NCBI GenBank assembly: GCA_963835135.1
Contig: CAWIEF010000001.1
Location: 294,189 to 358,188 of the forward strand
Direction of reading: 5' to 3'
Source: JAVVHH01 sp963835135
GTDB taxonomy: Bacteria; Pseudomonadota; Alphaproteobacteria; Acetobacterales; Acetobacteraceae
DNA: 64,000 bases
This document shows, one piece after another, positions 14,569-24,723 of the stretch. Both the position numbers and the translations under genes were made by a program. Position 1 is the stretch's first letter. Each line of letters opens with the position of its first letter. A model generated the notes under the pieces. It made no database searches and had not been told where the DNA came from. It saw only the letters and a program-made list of their open reading frames with translations.

Positions 14569-16190
14569 CAAGCGTCCTCTCCCCGGGTTTCGGCGATGCG
14601 GCGCAGCGCGCCGCGTTGCAGCTTGCCGCTCTGGGTTTTCGGTAGCTGGTCCACGAAGACGATTGCGCGAGGGTATTTGTACGGAGCGATCGCCTGCTTG
14701 ACGTGATCCTGCAGCGCTTCGGCCAGCGCGGGCGCGCCGATCCACCCCTCCGCGAGCACGACATAGGCCTGCACGATGCGGCCGCGCTCCGGGTCGGGCG
14801 CGCCGACCACGCCGGCCTCGAGCACGGCGGGATGCGCCAGCAGCGCCGCTTCGACTTCCGGGCCGGCGATGTTGTAGCCGGCGGAGACGATCATGTCGTC
14901 GTTGCGCGCCTGATACCAGAAATACCCGTCCTCATCCCGGATGTAGGTGTCCCCGGTGATGTTCCAGCCATCCTCGACATAGACGGACTGCCGGGCGTCA
15001 TCGAGGTAGCGGCAGCCGATCGGGCCGCGCACGGCGAGGCGCCCGGGCGTGCCGGGCGGCACGTCTCGGCCGTTGGCGTCGATGACCCGGGCTTCGTAGC
15101 CCGGCAGCGGCTTGCCAGTGGCGCCCGGCCGGATCTCGTCCTCGCGGGCGGAAATGAAGATGTGCAGCATCTCGGTGGCGCCGATGCCGTCCATGAGTTG
15201 CAGGCCGGTGGCGGCGAGCCAGGAGTCATAGATCGGCTTCGGCAAGGTCTCGCCGGCGGAGACGCATTTGCGCAGACTGGAAAGGTCTGCGCCGGCGGAT
15301 TTGGCCAGGATGGCGCGATAGGCGGTCGGCGAAGTGAAGCAGATGGTGGCGCGGTATTCGGCGATGGCGGCGGCGAGGTCGGCCGGGCCGGCGCGCTCGA
15401 GCAGGATGCCGGCCGCGCCGATGCGGAACGGGAACAGCACGAGGCCGCCGAGGCCGAAGGTGAAGGCGAGCGGCGGGGATCCGATGAAGCGGTCGTCCAG
15501 CGTCGCGCGCAGGATGTCGCGCGCGTAACAGTCGCAGATGATCAGCAGGTCGCGATGGAAGTGGATGGTGGCCTTGGGCAAGCCGGTGGTGCCGGAGGTG
15601 AAGCCGAGCAGGCAGGGGTCGTCGGCGCGGGACGCGACGGGGACGAACGGGGCCGGGGCAGGGGGGAGAAGGGCACCGAGTTCGCCGCCTGCGGTGCCGG
15701 ACCAGGTAACGAGCCGGGCCGGCCGGGCGGCGCGGGCGAGCGCCTCGTCCATGTCGTCACGCAGCCCGGTATCGCACAGGACCAGGCCGATGGCCGCCTT
15801 GTCGAGGATTTGCACCAGCTCGTGCGCCCGGAGCAGCGGCATGGTCGCCACCACGACCCCGCCCGCCTTGATCACTGCCAGGTATAGCGCAACCATCGTG
15901 GGATTGTTGGCCGAACGCAGCAGCACCCGGTGTCCCGGCACCATCCCGAGCGCGCCGGTCAGCACGTGGGCCATGCGGTCGATCATGGCCGCCAGTTCGG
16001 CGTAGCTCCATCGCACCCCAGGCGCGATCAGCGCGACGCGGTCCCCCCTCCCCGCTTCGACGTGGCGGTCGACCAGTTCGACGGTGGCGTTGAGGTGCTC
16101 GGGGTAGCCGAGCCGGTCGAGGTTGATGAAGGCCGGAAGCGTGTCCGGATGCGGCATCCGATCGCGCACGAAGCTGTCGCAGTCGGGCAT
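14568..16190 (-). CDS. 2-aminobenzoate/benzoate-type CoA ligase
   Basis: A 540-residue AMP-forming ligase closest in pattern to 2-aminobenzoate-CoA and benzoate-CoA ligases. The N-terminal LNATVELVDRHVEAGRGDRVA and the later NIAGPEVEAALL segments are typical of this group. The P-loop is TSGTTGLPKATIHFH, and the catalytic lysine lies in LPKTQSGKLQR near the C-terminus. It should make an aryl-CoA, the substrate of the monooxygenase/reductase fusion at 24724. A GTG one codon upstream is possible, but the ATG has better spacing to the G-rich ribosome-binding region. The acid may be anthranilate or salicylate. Confidence 0.87.
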   Translation of the reverse strand: MPDCDSFVRDRMPHPDTLPAFINLDRLGYPEHLNATVELVDRHVEAGRGDRVALIAPGVRWSYAELAAMIDRMAHVLTGALGMVPGHRVLLRSANNPTMVALYLAVIKAGGVVVATMPLLRAHELVQILDKAAIGLVLCDTGLRDDMDEALARAARPARLVTWSGTAGGELGALLPPAPAPFVPVASRADDPCLLGFTSGTTGLPKATIHFHRDLLIICDCYARDILRATLDDRFIGSPPLAFTFGLGGLVLFPFRIGAAGILLERAGPADLAAAIAEYRATICFTSPTAYRAILAKSAGADLSSLRKCVSAGETLPKPIYDSWLAATGLQLMDGIGATEMLHIFISAREDEIRPGATGKPLPGYEARVIDANGRDVPPGTPGRLAVRGPIGCRYLDDARQSVYVEDGWNITGDTYIRDEDGYFWYQARNDDMIVSAGYNIAGPEVEAALLAHPAVLEAGVVGAPDPERGRIVQAYVVLAEGWIGAPALAEALQDHVKQAIAPYKYPRAIVFVDQLPKTQSGKLQRGALRRIAETRGEDA

Positions 16191-16207
16191 CACGGACCCC
16201 CGGGAGA

Positions 16208-16302
16208 CGTCATCGCGAGGAACGCAGCGACGCGGCGATCCAGGGCGGCGAGCGCGGTCCGCGCCGATGGACTGCCGCGTCGCTCCGCTCCTCGCAGTGA
16301 CG
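16208..16302. repeat. Large palindromic repeat of the GTCATNGCGAGGARCG type
   Basis: An imperfect palindrome. The left arm (16208-16241, starting CGTCATCGCGAGGAACG) pairs with the right arm (16269-16302, ending CCTCGCAGTGACG) over about 34 positions with few mismatches. This is the widely dispersed proteobacterial extragenic repeat. A second, shorter copy is at 23389-23465. It fills most of the gap between the CoA-ligase and enoyl-CoA hydratase genes and would fold into a strong hairpin in their common message. Confidence 0.8.
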
Positions 16303-16334
16303 AGACAGGGCGATGACAGGCGGGGCGCGCCATC

Positions 16335-17132
16335 TCAACTCCCCTCGAACACGGGGGTGCGCTTTTCGGCGAAGGCCTGGAACGCTCGGTGGAAGTCGCC
16401 GGTGGTCATGCAGAGCGCCTGGGCAACGGCCTCGGCGTCGATCGCGGCCTCGACGCCCATGGCCCACTCCATGTGCAGCATGCGCTTGGTGACACCGTTG
16501 GCGTAGGTCGGCCCCTCGGTCATGATCTTGGCGAGAGTCGTGGCTTCGGCCAGCGCGTCCCCTTTGGCGGCGAGGCGGTTGAAGAAGCCCCAGCGCTCGC
16601 CCTCCTCGGCGGTCATGAAGCGGCCGGTGTAGAGCAGTTCGGAGGCGCGGCCCTGGCCGATGAGGCGCGGCAGGATCGCGCAGGCGCCCATGTCGCAGCC
16701 CGCGAGCCCGACCCGGTTGAACAGGAACGCCACCTTGGCGCCCGCGCCGGCCACCCGTAGGTCGGACGCCATGGCGATGATGGCCCCGGCGCCCGCGCAG
16801 ATACCCTCGACGGCGGCGACGATCGGCTGCGGGCAGGCGCGCATCTCCTTGACCAAATCGCCGGTCATGGTGGTGAAGGCGTGCAGCCCGGCGGTGCCCA
16901 TCTTGGTCAGCGGCTCGATGATCTCGAACACGTCGCCGCCGCTGCAGAAGTTGCCGCCGGCGCCGGTGATCACGATGGCGGTGATGCCGGTCTCGGTGCG
17001 CCAGGCACGGAAGGTGTCGCGCAGTTCGGCGTAGCTCTCGAAGGTGAGCGGGTTCTTCCGCTCCGGCCGGTTCAGGGTGATGGTCGCCACGCCGGCTTGG
17101 AGCGAGAGCGCGAAATGCTGGGGCGCGGTCAT
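16335..17132 (-). CDS. Enoyl-CoA hydratase/isomerase family protein
   Basis: A 265-residue crotonase-fold enzyme. The oxyanion-hole segment GNFCSGGDV and the second loop EGICAGAGAIIAMASD are intact. The next segment, KVAFLFNRVGLAGCDMG, follows the usual layout. It should hydrate or open a ring-derived acyl-CoA in the beta-oxidation-like steps after ring reduction. The start at 17132 overlaps the MarR stop (ATGA). The order SDR, MarR, hydratase, ligase, RidA on one strand argues for one operon, interrupted only by the palindromic repeat. Confidence 0.88.
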   Translation of the reverse strand: MTAPQHFALSLQAGVATITLNRPERKNPLTFESYAELRDTFRAWRTETGITAIVITGAGGNFCSGGDVFEIIEPLTKMGTAGLHAFTTMTGDLVKEMRACPQPIVAAVEGICAGAGAIIAMASDLRVAGAGAKVAFLFNRVGLAGCDMGACAILPRLIGQGRASELLYTGRFMTAEEGERWGFFNRLAAKGDALAEATTLAKIMTEGPTYANGVTKRMLHMEWAMGVEAAIDAEAVAQALCMTTGDFHRAFQAFAEKRTPVFEGS

Positions 17133-17641
17133 GGGGCCTGCTCCGGATGGATGGCGTCGTGCACGGATCGCTTGAGGCCGCCGAGCCGGGACCACAGCGC
17201 CGCCTGGTCGTCCGGCGCGACGCCGGCCAGCAGTTCGGCCACCCAATCGCTATGCGCCTGGGCCATCTTGCCGAACGCCCGGCGGCCGCGCGGGGTGAGC
17301 CGCACGCGGACGGCCCGGCGGTCGCGCTCGGAGACCAGGCGCTCGATGGCGCCCTCCTGCGCGAGGCGTTCGACCAGGCCGGTGACGTTGCCGGTGGAGA
17401 CCATCATGCGGCGCGAGACTTCGCCGAGCAGGATTCCCGCCGGTGCGCGCTCGAGCTGGGCCATGAGGTCGAAGCGCGGCAGCGTGGTGTTGAACTGCTC
17501 GCGCAGGCGCTTGCGGATCTCGGCTTCAATGAGGTTGGCGCAGGTGAGCAGGCGGAGCCAGAGGCGCAACTCGGTGCGATGGCGCTCAGGGTTCTCCTCG
17601 ACCTTGCGTTCGGCGTCGATCAGTTCGGCCCGCGCGCTCAT
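17129..17641 (-). CDS. MarR-family transcriptional regulator
   Basis: A 170-residue winged-helix regulator with the standard MarR layout: an N-terminal dimerisation helix, the recognition region LLGEVSRRMMVSTGNVTGLVERL, and the wing ERLVSERDRRAVRVRLTPRG. MarR proteins of aromatic-acid clusters often sense the aryl-CoA or free acid and repress the pathway. It is encoded inside the operon between the SDR and hydratase genes, with ATGA overlaps on both sides. The perfect repeat at 18371 and the related one at 24663 are its likely binding sites, including autoregulation. Confidence 0.9.
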   Translation of the reverse strand: MSARAELIDAERKVEENPERHRTELRLWLRLLTCANLIEAEIRKRLREQFNTTLPRFDLMAQLERAPAGILLGEVSRRMMVSTGNVTGLVERLAQEGAIERLVSERDRRAVRVRLTPRGRRAFGKMAQAHSDWVAELLAGVAPDDQAALWSRLGGLKRSVHDAIHPEQAP

Positions 17642-18369
17642 GTCTCGCCGCCGGCGATGGCGAGGGCTTGGCCGGTGATGCCGCTGGCGCCGGGCCCGGC
17701 GAGGAACAGCACGGCGGCGGCGACCTCGCCGGGCTGGATCAAGCGGCCGAGCGGGTTGGCCTTGGTGAAGTCGGCCCGCAGCGCGTCGCGGGCGCGGCCG
17801 GTCTTCTGCTCGAGGCGGTCGAGCGAGGCGGCGATCAGGTCGGTGTCGGTGTAGCCAGGGCAGACCGCGTTGACGGTGATGCCGGCGCCGGCGAGTTCGA
17901 GCGCGAAGGAGCGGGTCAGGCCGAGCACGGCATGCTTGGCGGCGGTGTAGGCGCCGACATAGGCGTAGCCCTTGAGTGCGGCCATGGAGGCGACGGTGAT
18001 GATGCGTCCGTGGCCGCGCCGGGTCATACCGGGGGCCAATGCGGCGATGGCGGTCAGGACCGGCTCGACGTTGAGCGCCATCATGCGGCGGAGCTGCGCG
18101 ATGTCGAGGCGGGCGAGCGGGGCGGTCTCGGCGCCGCCGGCGTTGTTGACGAGGATGTCGACCGGGCCGGCGTCGCGCAACGCGGCTCCGAACGCGTCCG
18201 TATCGGTCACGTCGACGCCGATGGCGCCCGCCGCGCCGAGCGCCGCCCGGGCGGCTTCGGCGGTGTCGGGCGTGCGGGCATGGACGGTGACGTGGTCGCC
18301 GTTGGCCACGAACGCGGCGGCGATGGCATGGCCGATGCCGCGCGACGAACCTGTTACGAGCACGTTCAT
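17638..18369 (-). CDS. Short-chain dehydrogenase/reductase (SDR)
   Basis: A 243-residue classical SDR with the NAD(P) motif TGSSRGIG at the N-terminus, NNAGG, and the catalytic YxxxK (YTAAK). It should oxidise or reduce a hydroxy/keto group in the aryl-CoA-derived intermediate, for example a hydroxyacyl-CoA. The ATG lies only two bases from the putative operator at 18371-18384, with no visible ribosome-binding site, so translation may be leaderless or coupled to the end of the upstream monooxygenase gene. It is the first gene of the SDR-MarR-hydratase-ligase-RidA unit. Confidence 0.88.
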   Translation of the reverse strand: MNVLVTGSSRGIGHAIAAAFVANGDHVTVHARTPDTAEAARAALGAAGAIGVDVTDTDAFGAALRDAGPVDILVNNAGGAETAPLARLDIAQLRRMMALNVEPVLTAIAALAPGMTRRGHGRIITVASMAALKGYAYVGAYTAAKHAVLGLTRSFALELAGAGITVNAVCPGYTDTDLIAASLDRLEQKTGRARDALRADFTKANPLGRLIQPGEVAAAVLFLAGPGASGITGQALAIAGGET

Positions 18370-18370
18370 C

Positions 18371-18384
18371 GTTTAAGCCTAAAC
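18371..18384. promoter_or_regulatory. Putative operator, right-block type (GTTTA-N4-TAAAC)
   Basis: A perfect five-base inverted repeat around a four-base core. It lies between the monooxygenase and SDR genes and contains the monooxygenase stop codon. It is related to the site at 24663-24676. The MarR regulator two genes downstream is the likely binder. Confidence 0.55.
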
Positions 18385-19629
18385 TTGTTCATCACGACGG
18401 CGCAATCTGTCAGCGGCGAAACCGGCGGTGGCGGCGTAGCCTCTGACGATTGCCTCGCGCTCGGAGTACGACAGGATCGTTTCGACGTTGGAGAAGCCGG
18501 CCGGGGCGCGTTTCTCCACCTCGTCGATCACGCGCTCTGGGCCGCCGCCGCGGTTCAGCTGGACGATCTCGGCCGTCTTGGGCCGGCGCTCCTGCTCGTA
18601 GCGCCACAGGGCTTGGCGCGGGTGCTCGGCGGTGGTCAGCGCGTCGGCCAGGGCGCGGGCGTCCAGGATCGCCTGCGAGGCCCCGTTGGAGCCGACCGGG
18701 TACATCGGGTGCGCGGCGTCGCCGAGCAGCGTCACGCGATCGAAGGTCCACCGCGGGAGCGGGTCGCGGTCGCACATCGGGTACTCGAAGGCCTGCGGCG
18801 TGGCCTCGACGAGGCGCAGGATGTCGAAGCCGGGGATGGCGAAGCGGCGGGCGAACGGCAGCACGGTGGCGCGCGGCGCCGGGCGGGACCAGCTCTCCTT
18901 GGGCGGCGGCGCCAGCGCCGAGGCTGTGACGACGTTGACGACCCAGTTCATAAGCTGGCGGCCGCCCTCGGCGTCGGCGATGGGATACAGCACGAACTTG
19001 GCGCCCATGCCGCCGCCGATCGCCATGGTGCGGCCATCCAGCCAGGGCTCGGACTCGGTGGCGCCGCGCCACATCATCATGCCGTTCCATTTCGGCGCGC
19101 CTTCGTCGGGGTAGAAGTGGTGGCGCGCGACCGAGTGGATACCGTCCGCGCAGACTAGCACGTCGCCGCGCGCGGTATGGCCGGCATCGCCGCTTCGCGT
19201 GTCGGTAAAGTGCGCGGTCACGCCACCCTCGTCCTGCATGAAGCCGGCCAGACTCAGCCCAGTGCGCACCGAATCGGGGCCGAGGCGCTCGAGCACGGCA
19301 TCGTGCAGCAGCTTCTGCAGGCGGCCGCGATGGATGGAGAATTGCGGCACCGTGTGGCCGGCGTCGATGCCGCGGGCCTCGCGCCAGACTTCCTGGCCCC
19401 CACGATTGTAGTAGATCAGCGTGCGGGTGCGGATGCCGGTGCGGTCGAGCGCCGGCAACAGGCCGAGGTCGGCGAGTTCGCCGATCGCGTGCGGCAGGGT
19501 GTTGATGCCGACGCCGACCTCGCGCACGGTCGGTGCCTGTTCGTAGATGGCGGCCGCGATCCCGCGCCGGTGCAGCATGAGCGCGGCGGTGAGCCCGCCG
19601 ATGCCGGCGCCGGCGATCAGGACCCTCAT
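18379..19629 (-). CDS. Flavin-dependent monooxygenase (PHBH/PhzS-like)
   Basis: A 416-residue aromatic hydroxylase-type flavoprotein. The FAD motif GAGIGGL is at the N-terminus, DVLVCADGIHS is in the middle, and the GD motif LLGDAAHPMYPVGSNG comes late. The overall pattern resembles PhzS and salicylate-hydroxylase-type enzymes. It would hydroxylate a free aromatic acid or a related ring, in parallel to the CoA-ester monooxygenase at 24724. The ATG overlaps the cupin stop (ATGA). The stop codon is inside the operator at 18371-18384. Confidence 0.85.
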   Translation of the reverse strand: MRVLIAGAGIGGLTAALMLHRRGIAAAIYEQAPTVREVGVGINTLPHAIGELADLGLLPALDRTGIRTRTLIYYNRGGQEVWREARGIDAGHTVPQFSIHRGRLQKLLHDAVLERLGPDSVRTGLSLAGFMQDEGGVTAHFTDTRSGDAGHTARGDVLVCADGIHSVARHHFYPDEGAPKWNGMMMWRGATESEPWLDGRTMAIGGGMGAKFVLYPIADAEGGRQLMNWVVNVVTASALAPPPKESWSRPAPRATVLPFARRFAIPGFDILRLVEATPQAFEYPMCDRDPLPRWTFDRVTLLGDAAHPMYPVGSNGASQAILDARALADALTTAEHPRQALWRYEQERRPKTAEIVQLNRGGGPERVIDEVEKRAPAGFSNVETILSYSEREAIVRGYAATAGFAADRLRRRDEQV

Positions 19630-20071
19630 GCCGGGGGCGGCAGGAAGTCGACCTCGTGCTGGGCGGCCAGAGCGACGACGTCCGGGATGGCGGGCGTGGG
19701 GCCGAGATTGTGCAGGGCCCAGAACAGATCGTAGAGGCGCCGCGCCGGGCTGACCCAGAACAGGCATTTCACCTCGCTGTCGCTCTTGTTGAACAGCCCG
19801 TGCGGCACGCCTTGCGGCAGGCAGACGAGATCGCCGGGCTCGGCTTGGCCGGGTTGGCCGTCGAGCAGGACGTCGAGTCGGCCGGACAGCAGGTAGACGA
19901 ACTCGTCCTGGTGCGGGTGGATATGCGGCGGCACGAAGGTGCCGGGTGGGAAGGTGGCGTGCCAGGAGAGCGAGTGCGCGCTGTGCTGCTTGGGCACGTA
20001 GGTCTGGCCGAGGATGTTCCAGCTGATCCCGTCGAGGCCGGCATTGGCTTTGGCGACGCCTATTTGCATCA

Positions 20072-20072
<1 letters not shown>
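19626..20072 (-). CDS. Cupin-domain protein
   Basis: A 148-residue single-domain cupin. Histidines that could bind a metal appear in PPHIHPHQDEF (residues 48-58) and in the second motif PQGVPHGLF (86-94). It could be a small ring-cleavage dioxygenase or a non-enzymatic accessory. The family cannot be narrowed from sequence. A GGAG lies just upstream. The first ATG (20072) overlaps the LivF stop as TAATG, while the next codon, ATG 20069, has better spacing. It is co-translated with the flavin monooxygenase. Confidence 0.8.
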
Positions 20073-21533
<1,461 letters not shown>

Positions 21534-21537
<4 letters not shown>

Positions 21538-22457
21538 GCTGGCGAGACCCGGCGGGCGATCCCGGCGAGGCCGCCGCGGCCGAACAGCACGAGCAGAACC
21601 ATCAGTGCGCCGAGGCCGAGCCGCCAGTGCTCGGAGGCTTGCGCCAAGCCGTCCTCGAGCAGCAGGAATACGACCGCGCCGCCGATTGCGCCGATAAGCG
21701 TGCCCTGGCCGCCGAGCACGACCATGACGATCAGCTCGCCCGATCGTTGCCACGTCATGTAGGCGGGGGAGACGAACTCGGCTTGATCGGCGAGCAGCAC
21801 GCCCGCGACCGAGGCGAGCGCACCGGCCAACCCATAGGCGGCGAGCCGGTAGCGGAACGGCGCGAAGCCGACCGCCTGCATGCGCACCGGGTTGTCGCGG
21901 CTGCCCTGCAGCACGCGGCCGAAGCGGGAGAGCACCACACGCTGCAACAGCGCGAAGGCCAGGACCAGCGCGATCAGCGCGACGTAATACAGTCCGGCAT
22001 CGCTTCGCAGCAGCGTGGCGCCGAACAGCGTCGAGCGGTGCGGCAGGCTCATGCCGTTGTCGCCGCCATAGGCGGACAGCGAGACCATCAGGAAGAAGAT
22101 CATCTGCCCGAAGGCGAGCGTGATCATGATGAAGTAGACGCCCGAGGTTCGCAGCGAGATGGCGCCGGTGACGAGCGCGAACACCGATGCGGCGACGATC
22201 GCGGCGGCGAGTTGCAGCAGCAGGTCATTCAACCCGGCGCTGGCCAGCATGGCGACGGCGTACGCGCCGATGCCGACGAAGGCGGCGTGGCCGAACGAGA
22301 CCAGCCCGCCATAGCCGAGGATGAGGTCGAGCGAGAGCGCGGCCAGGGCCAGGATGACGATGCGGGTGGCGTTGACGAGCAGGAACGGTTGGCCGATGGC
22401 GATGACCACCGGGGGCAGCAGCGCGAGCGCGGCGAAGAGGGCCAGCGCGGGCTTCAA
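21534..22457 (-). CDS. ABC transporter permease, LivM type
   Basis: A 307-residue membrane protein with about eight to ten hydrophobic segments. The coupling-loop pattern near GRVLQGSRDNPVRMQAVG is characteristic of LivM proteins. Translation begins at TTG 22457, overlapping the LivH stop as TTGA. It forms the membrane channel with LivH. Like the rest of the operon it is likely to carry an aromatic or aminated acid. Confidence 0.9.
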
Positions 22458-23380
22458 GCGGCGGCGGCTTTGCTGGGGAACAGGCCGGCGGGGCGGATCG
22501 CCAGGATCGCGGCCATGAGCAGGTAGATCAGCATGGGGGCGAGCGTGCGGCCGGTTTGGGAGGCGGAGGCCGGGTCGAGGACGGAGCGGAGCAGGATGGG
22601 GCCGAAGGTGCGGCCCAGCGTGTCGAGCAGGCCGACCAGCAGCGCAGCGACGAAGGCGCCGCGCACGGAGCCGACGCCGCCGATGACGATCACGACGAAC
22701 ACGGGGATCAGCACGCCATCGCCCATGCCGGGATCGACCGACAGGATCGGCGCCACCATCGCGCCCGCGAACCCGGCCAGCATCGCGCCGAGGCCGAAGA
22801 CGAGCATGAACAACCGCCCGATATCGACGCCCAAGGCCGAGACCAGCGGCGCATGCGTCGCGCCCGCGCGCAGCAACATGCCCGCCCGCGTGCGGTGGAC
22901 GAGCAGCGACAGGCCGATTGCGGCGGCGAGACCCGCGGCGATGATGGCGAGGCGGAAGATCGGGTAACGCAGCGATCCGATCAGCGGCAGCGAGCCGGTC
23001 AGCAGCTCCGGCATCGGCACGCTGAGCGGTGCGGCGCCCCAGATCAGCTTGACGCCCTCGTCGACCATCAGGATCAGGCCGAAGGTGGCCAAGACCTGAT
23101 CGAGATGATCGCGAGCGTAGAGATGCCGGAACACGAGGCGTTCGAGGATGATGCCGACCCCGAACGCGGCCGGGAGCGCGAGCAGCAGCCCGATGACGAA
23201 GCTGCCACTCCAGGCGGAGAACATCGCCGCGAGATACGCCCCGATCATGTAGAGCGCGCCGTGCGCCAGATTGATGAGGTCCATGACGCCGAACACGAGC
23301 GTCAACCCGGCGGCGACGAGGAACAGCAGGATTCCGAACTGCACGCCGTTGAGCGTTTGCAGGAAGAAGAGGTTCAGCAC
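22454..23380 (-). CDS. ABC transporter permease, LivH type
   Basis: A 308-residue membrane permease. The N-terminal pattern NGVQFGILLFLVAAGLTLVFG, followed by MDLINLAHGALYM, is characteristic of LivH. Translation starts at GTG 23380. Upstream of it, a palindromic repeat (23389-23465) fills the gap to the binding-protein gene. Confidence 0.9.
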   Translation of the reverse strand: MLNLFFLQTLNGVQFGILLFLVAAGLTLVFGVMDLINLAHGALYMIGAYLAAMFSAWSGSFVIGLLLALPAAFGVGIILERLVFRHLYARDHLDQVLATFGLILMVDEGVKLIWGAAPLSVPMPELLTGSLPLIGSLRYPIFRLAIIAAGLAAAIGLSLLVHRTRAGMLLRAGATHAPLVSALGVDIGRLFMLVFGLGAMLAGFAGAMVAPILSVDPGMGDGVLIPVFVVIVIGGVGSVRGAFVAALLVGLLDTLGRTFGPILLRSVLDPASASQTGRTLAPMLIYLLMAAILAIRPAGLFPSKAAAA

Positions 23381-23388
23381 GTCAATTT

Positions 23389-23465
23389 GTCATCGCGAGT
23401 CGCCTCTCGGCGGCGTGGCGATCCAGGGCCGGCACGAGCGGTCCGGGCAGCTCCTCGCAGTGACG
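23389..23465. repeat. Second, shortened copy of the GTCATNGCGAG palindromic repeat
   Basis: The left end GTCATCGCGAG and right end CTCCTCGCAGTGAC match the ends of the repeat at 16208-16302, and both carry GGCGATCCAGGG inside. The interior is diverged and shorter. It occupies the gap between the binding-protein and LivH genes, where a hairpin could set different transcript levels for the binding protein and the membrane genes. Confidence 0.7.
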
Positions 23466-23471
23466 CCATCG

Positions 23472-24638
23472 TCACATCTTACAGTCCTTGCCGTAATTGT
23501 CGGCGTAGTCGCTGAAGATCTTCTTGACGATCTCGGTCTGGTATTTGCCGTCGGGCCGCTTGGCGGCTTTGACGAGGTAGAAATCCTGGATCGGGTAATG
23601 ATTCTTGCCCAGCTTGAACGCGCCGCGCAGCGATGAGAACTGCGCGGCCTCGAGCCCGGCGCGGAGCGCGTCCTTGTTGGCGAGATCGCCATGCGCCGCC
23701 TTGATCGCGCTGTCGATCATCTGCGCGGCGTCGTAGCCCTGCATGGCGTAGGTTCCCGGCACGGCGCCGAACTTCTTCTCGTAAGCGGCGACGAACGCCT
23801 TGGACTGCGGGTTGTCCAGGTTCGGCGCCCAGTTGGCCCCGCCCAGGAAGCCCACGGCCGCATCGCGCTGCGCCGGCAGCGTCGTTTCGTCGACGGTGAA
23901 GGCGGACAGGAACGGGATGCCCTCCAGCCCGGCCTGGCGGTATTGCTTGACGAGGTTGACGCCCATGCCGCCGGGCATGAACGCATAGACGGCATCGGGC
24001 TGCGCCGCCGCGATCTGCGCCAGCTCGGCCGAGAAATCCAGTTGCCCGAGCGGAGTATAGATCTCGTTGACGACCTCGCCCTTATACGAGTGCTTGAACC
24101 CGGCGAGCGCGTCCTTGCCGGCCTGATAGTTCGGCGCCATCAGGAACACGCGCTTGTAGCCCTGATCCTGTGCATACTTGCCGCTGACTTCATGCGGCTG
24201 ATCGTTTTGATAGGACGAGACGAACAGGTTCTTGTTGCACTCCGCTCCGGCGAAGTTCGACGTGCCGGCGTTCGGGCTGATGAGGAAGGCGCCCGCCCCG
24301 GTCACCGGCCTGGCGATCGCCTGCAGGATGTTGGAGAAGATCGGGCCGACGACGAAGGCCGCATGGTCGCGCTCGACCAGTTCGCGCGCCTTGGTGGCGG
24401 CCACGTCCGGCTTCTGCTCGTCATCGACGGAGGTGACGGCCGTCTCGACCCCGCCGAGCTTGCCGCCCAGGTCGTCGAGCGCGAGCATGAAGCCGTTGCG
24501 CCCCTGCTCGCCGAGCACCGCGGCCGGTCCGGAGAGCGTGAACATCAGGCCGACTCGCAGCGCCGGGCTCTGCGCCGATGCCGTGCTACTCAGGGCGCTT
24601 GCAGCCAGTAGGCAGATGGCAGCTCGGATCGCTCGCAC
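23472..24638 (-). CDS. Liv-type ABC transporter substrate-binding protein
   Basis: A 388-residue periplasmic type I binding protein with a clear N-terminal signal peptide (cleavage near STASAQ). The mature domain begins RVGLMFTLSGPAAVLGEQG, as in LivJ/LivK-like and aromatic-acid-binding relatives. Translation starts at GTG 24638, seven bases after AGGAG. It is first in the transporter operon, with the putative operator 24663-24676 just upstream. The ligand is inferred to be the aromatic acid activated by the ligase at 14568. Confidence 0.9.
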   Translation of the reverse strand: MRAIRAAICLLAASALSSTASAQSPALRVGLMFTLSGPAAVLGEQGRNGFMLALDDLGGKLGGVETAVTSVDDEQKPDVAATKARELVERDHAAFVVGPIFSNILQAIARPVTGAGAFLISPNAGTSNFAGAECNKNLFVSSYQNDQPHEVSGKYAQDQGYKRVFLMAPNYQAGKDALAGFKHSYKGEVVNEIYTPLGQLDFSAELAQIAAAQPDAVYAFMPGGMGVNLVKQYRQAGLEGIPFLSAFTVDETTLPAQRDAAVGFLGGANWAPNLDNPQSKAFVAAYEKKFGAVPGTYAMQGYDAAQMIDSAIKAAHGDLANKDALRAGLEAAQFSSLRGAFKLGKNHYPIQDFYLVKAAKRPDGKYQTEIVKKIFSDYADNYGKDCKM

Positions 24639-24662
24639 GGCATGTCTCCTCAGGGCAAATTA

Positions 24663-24676
24663 GTTTACACCTAAGA
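24663..24676. promoter_or_regulatory. Putative operator, right-block type (GTTTA-N4-TAAGA)
   Basis: An AT-rich imperfect inverted repeat in the 85-base gap between the divergent transporter binding-protein gene and the monooxygenase/reductase gene. It shares GTTTA and CCTAA at the same spacing with the perfect site at 18371-18384. It could control both divergent units. Confidence 0.5.
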
Positions 24677-24723
24677 CATTCCGGGGCAACAGCATTGCGC
24701 GCGGCACGCGACAAGGAGTGGGC

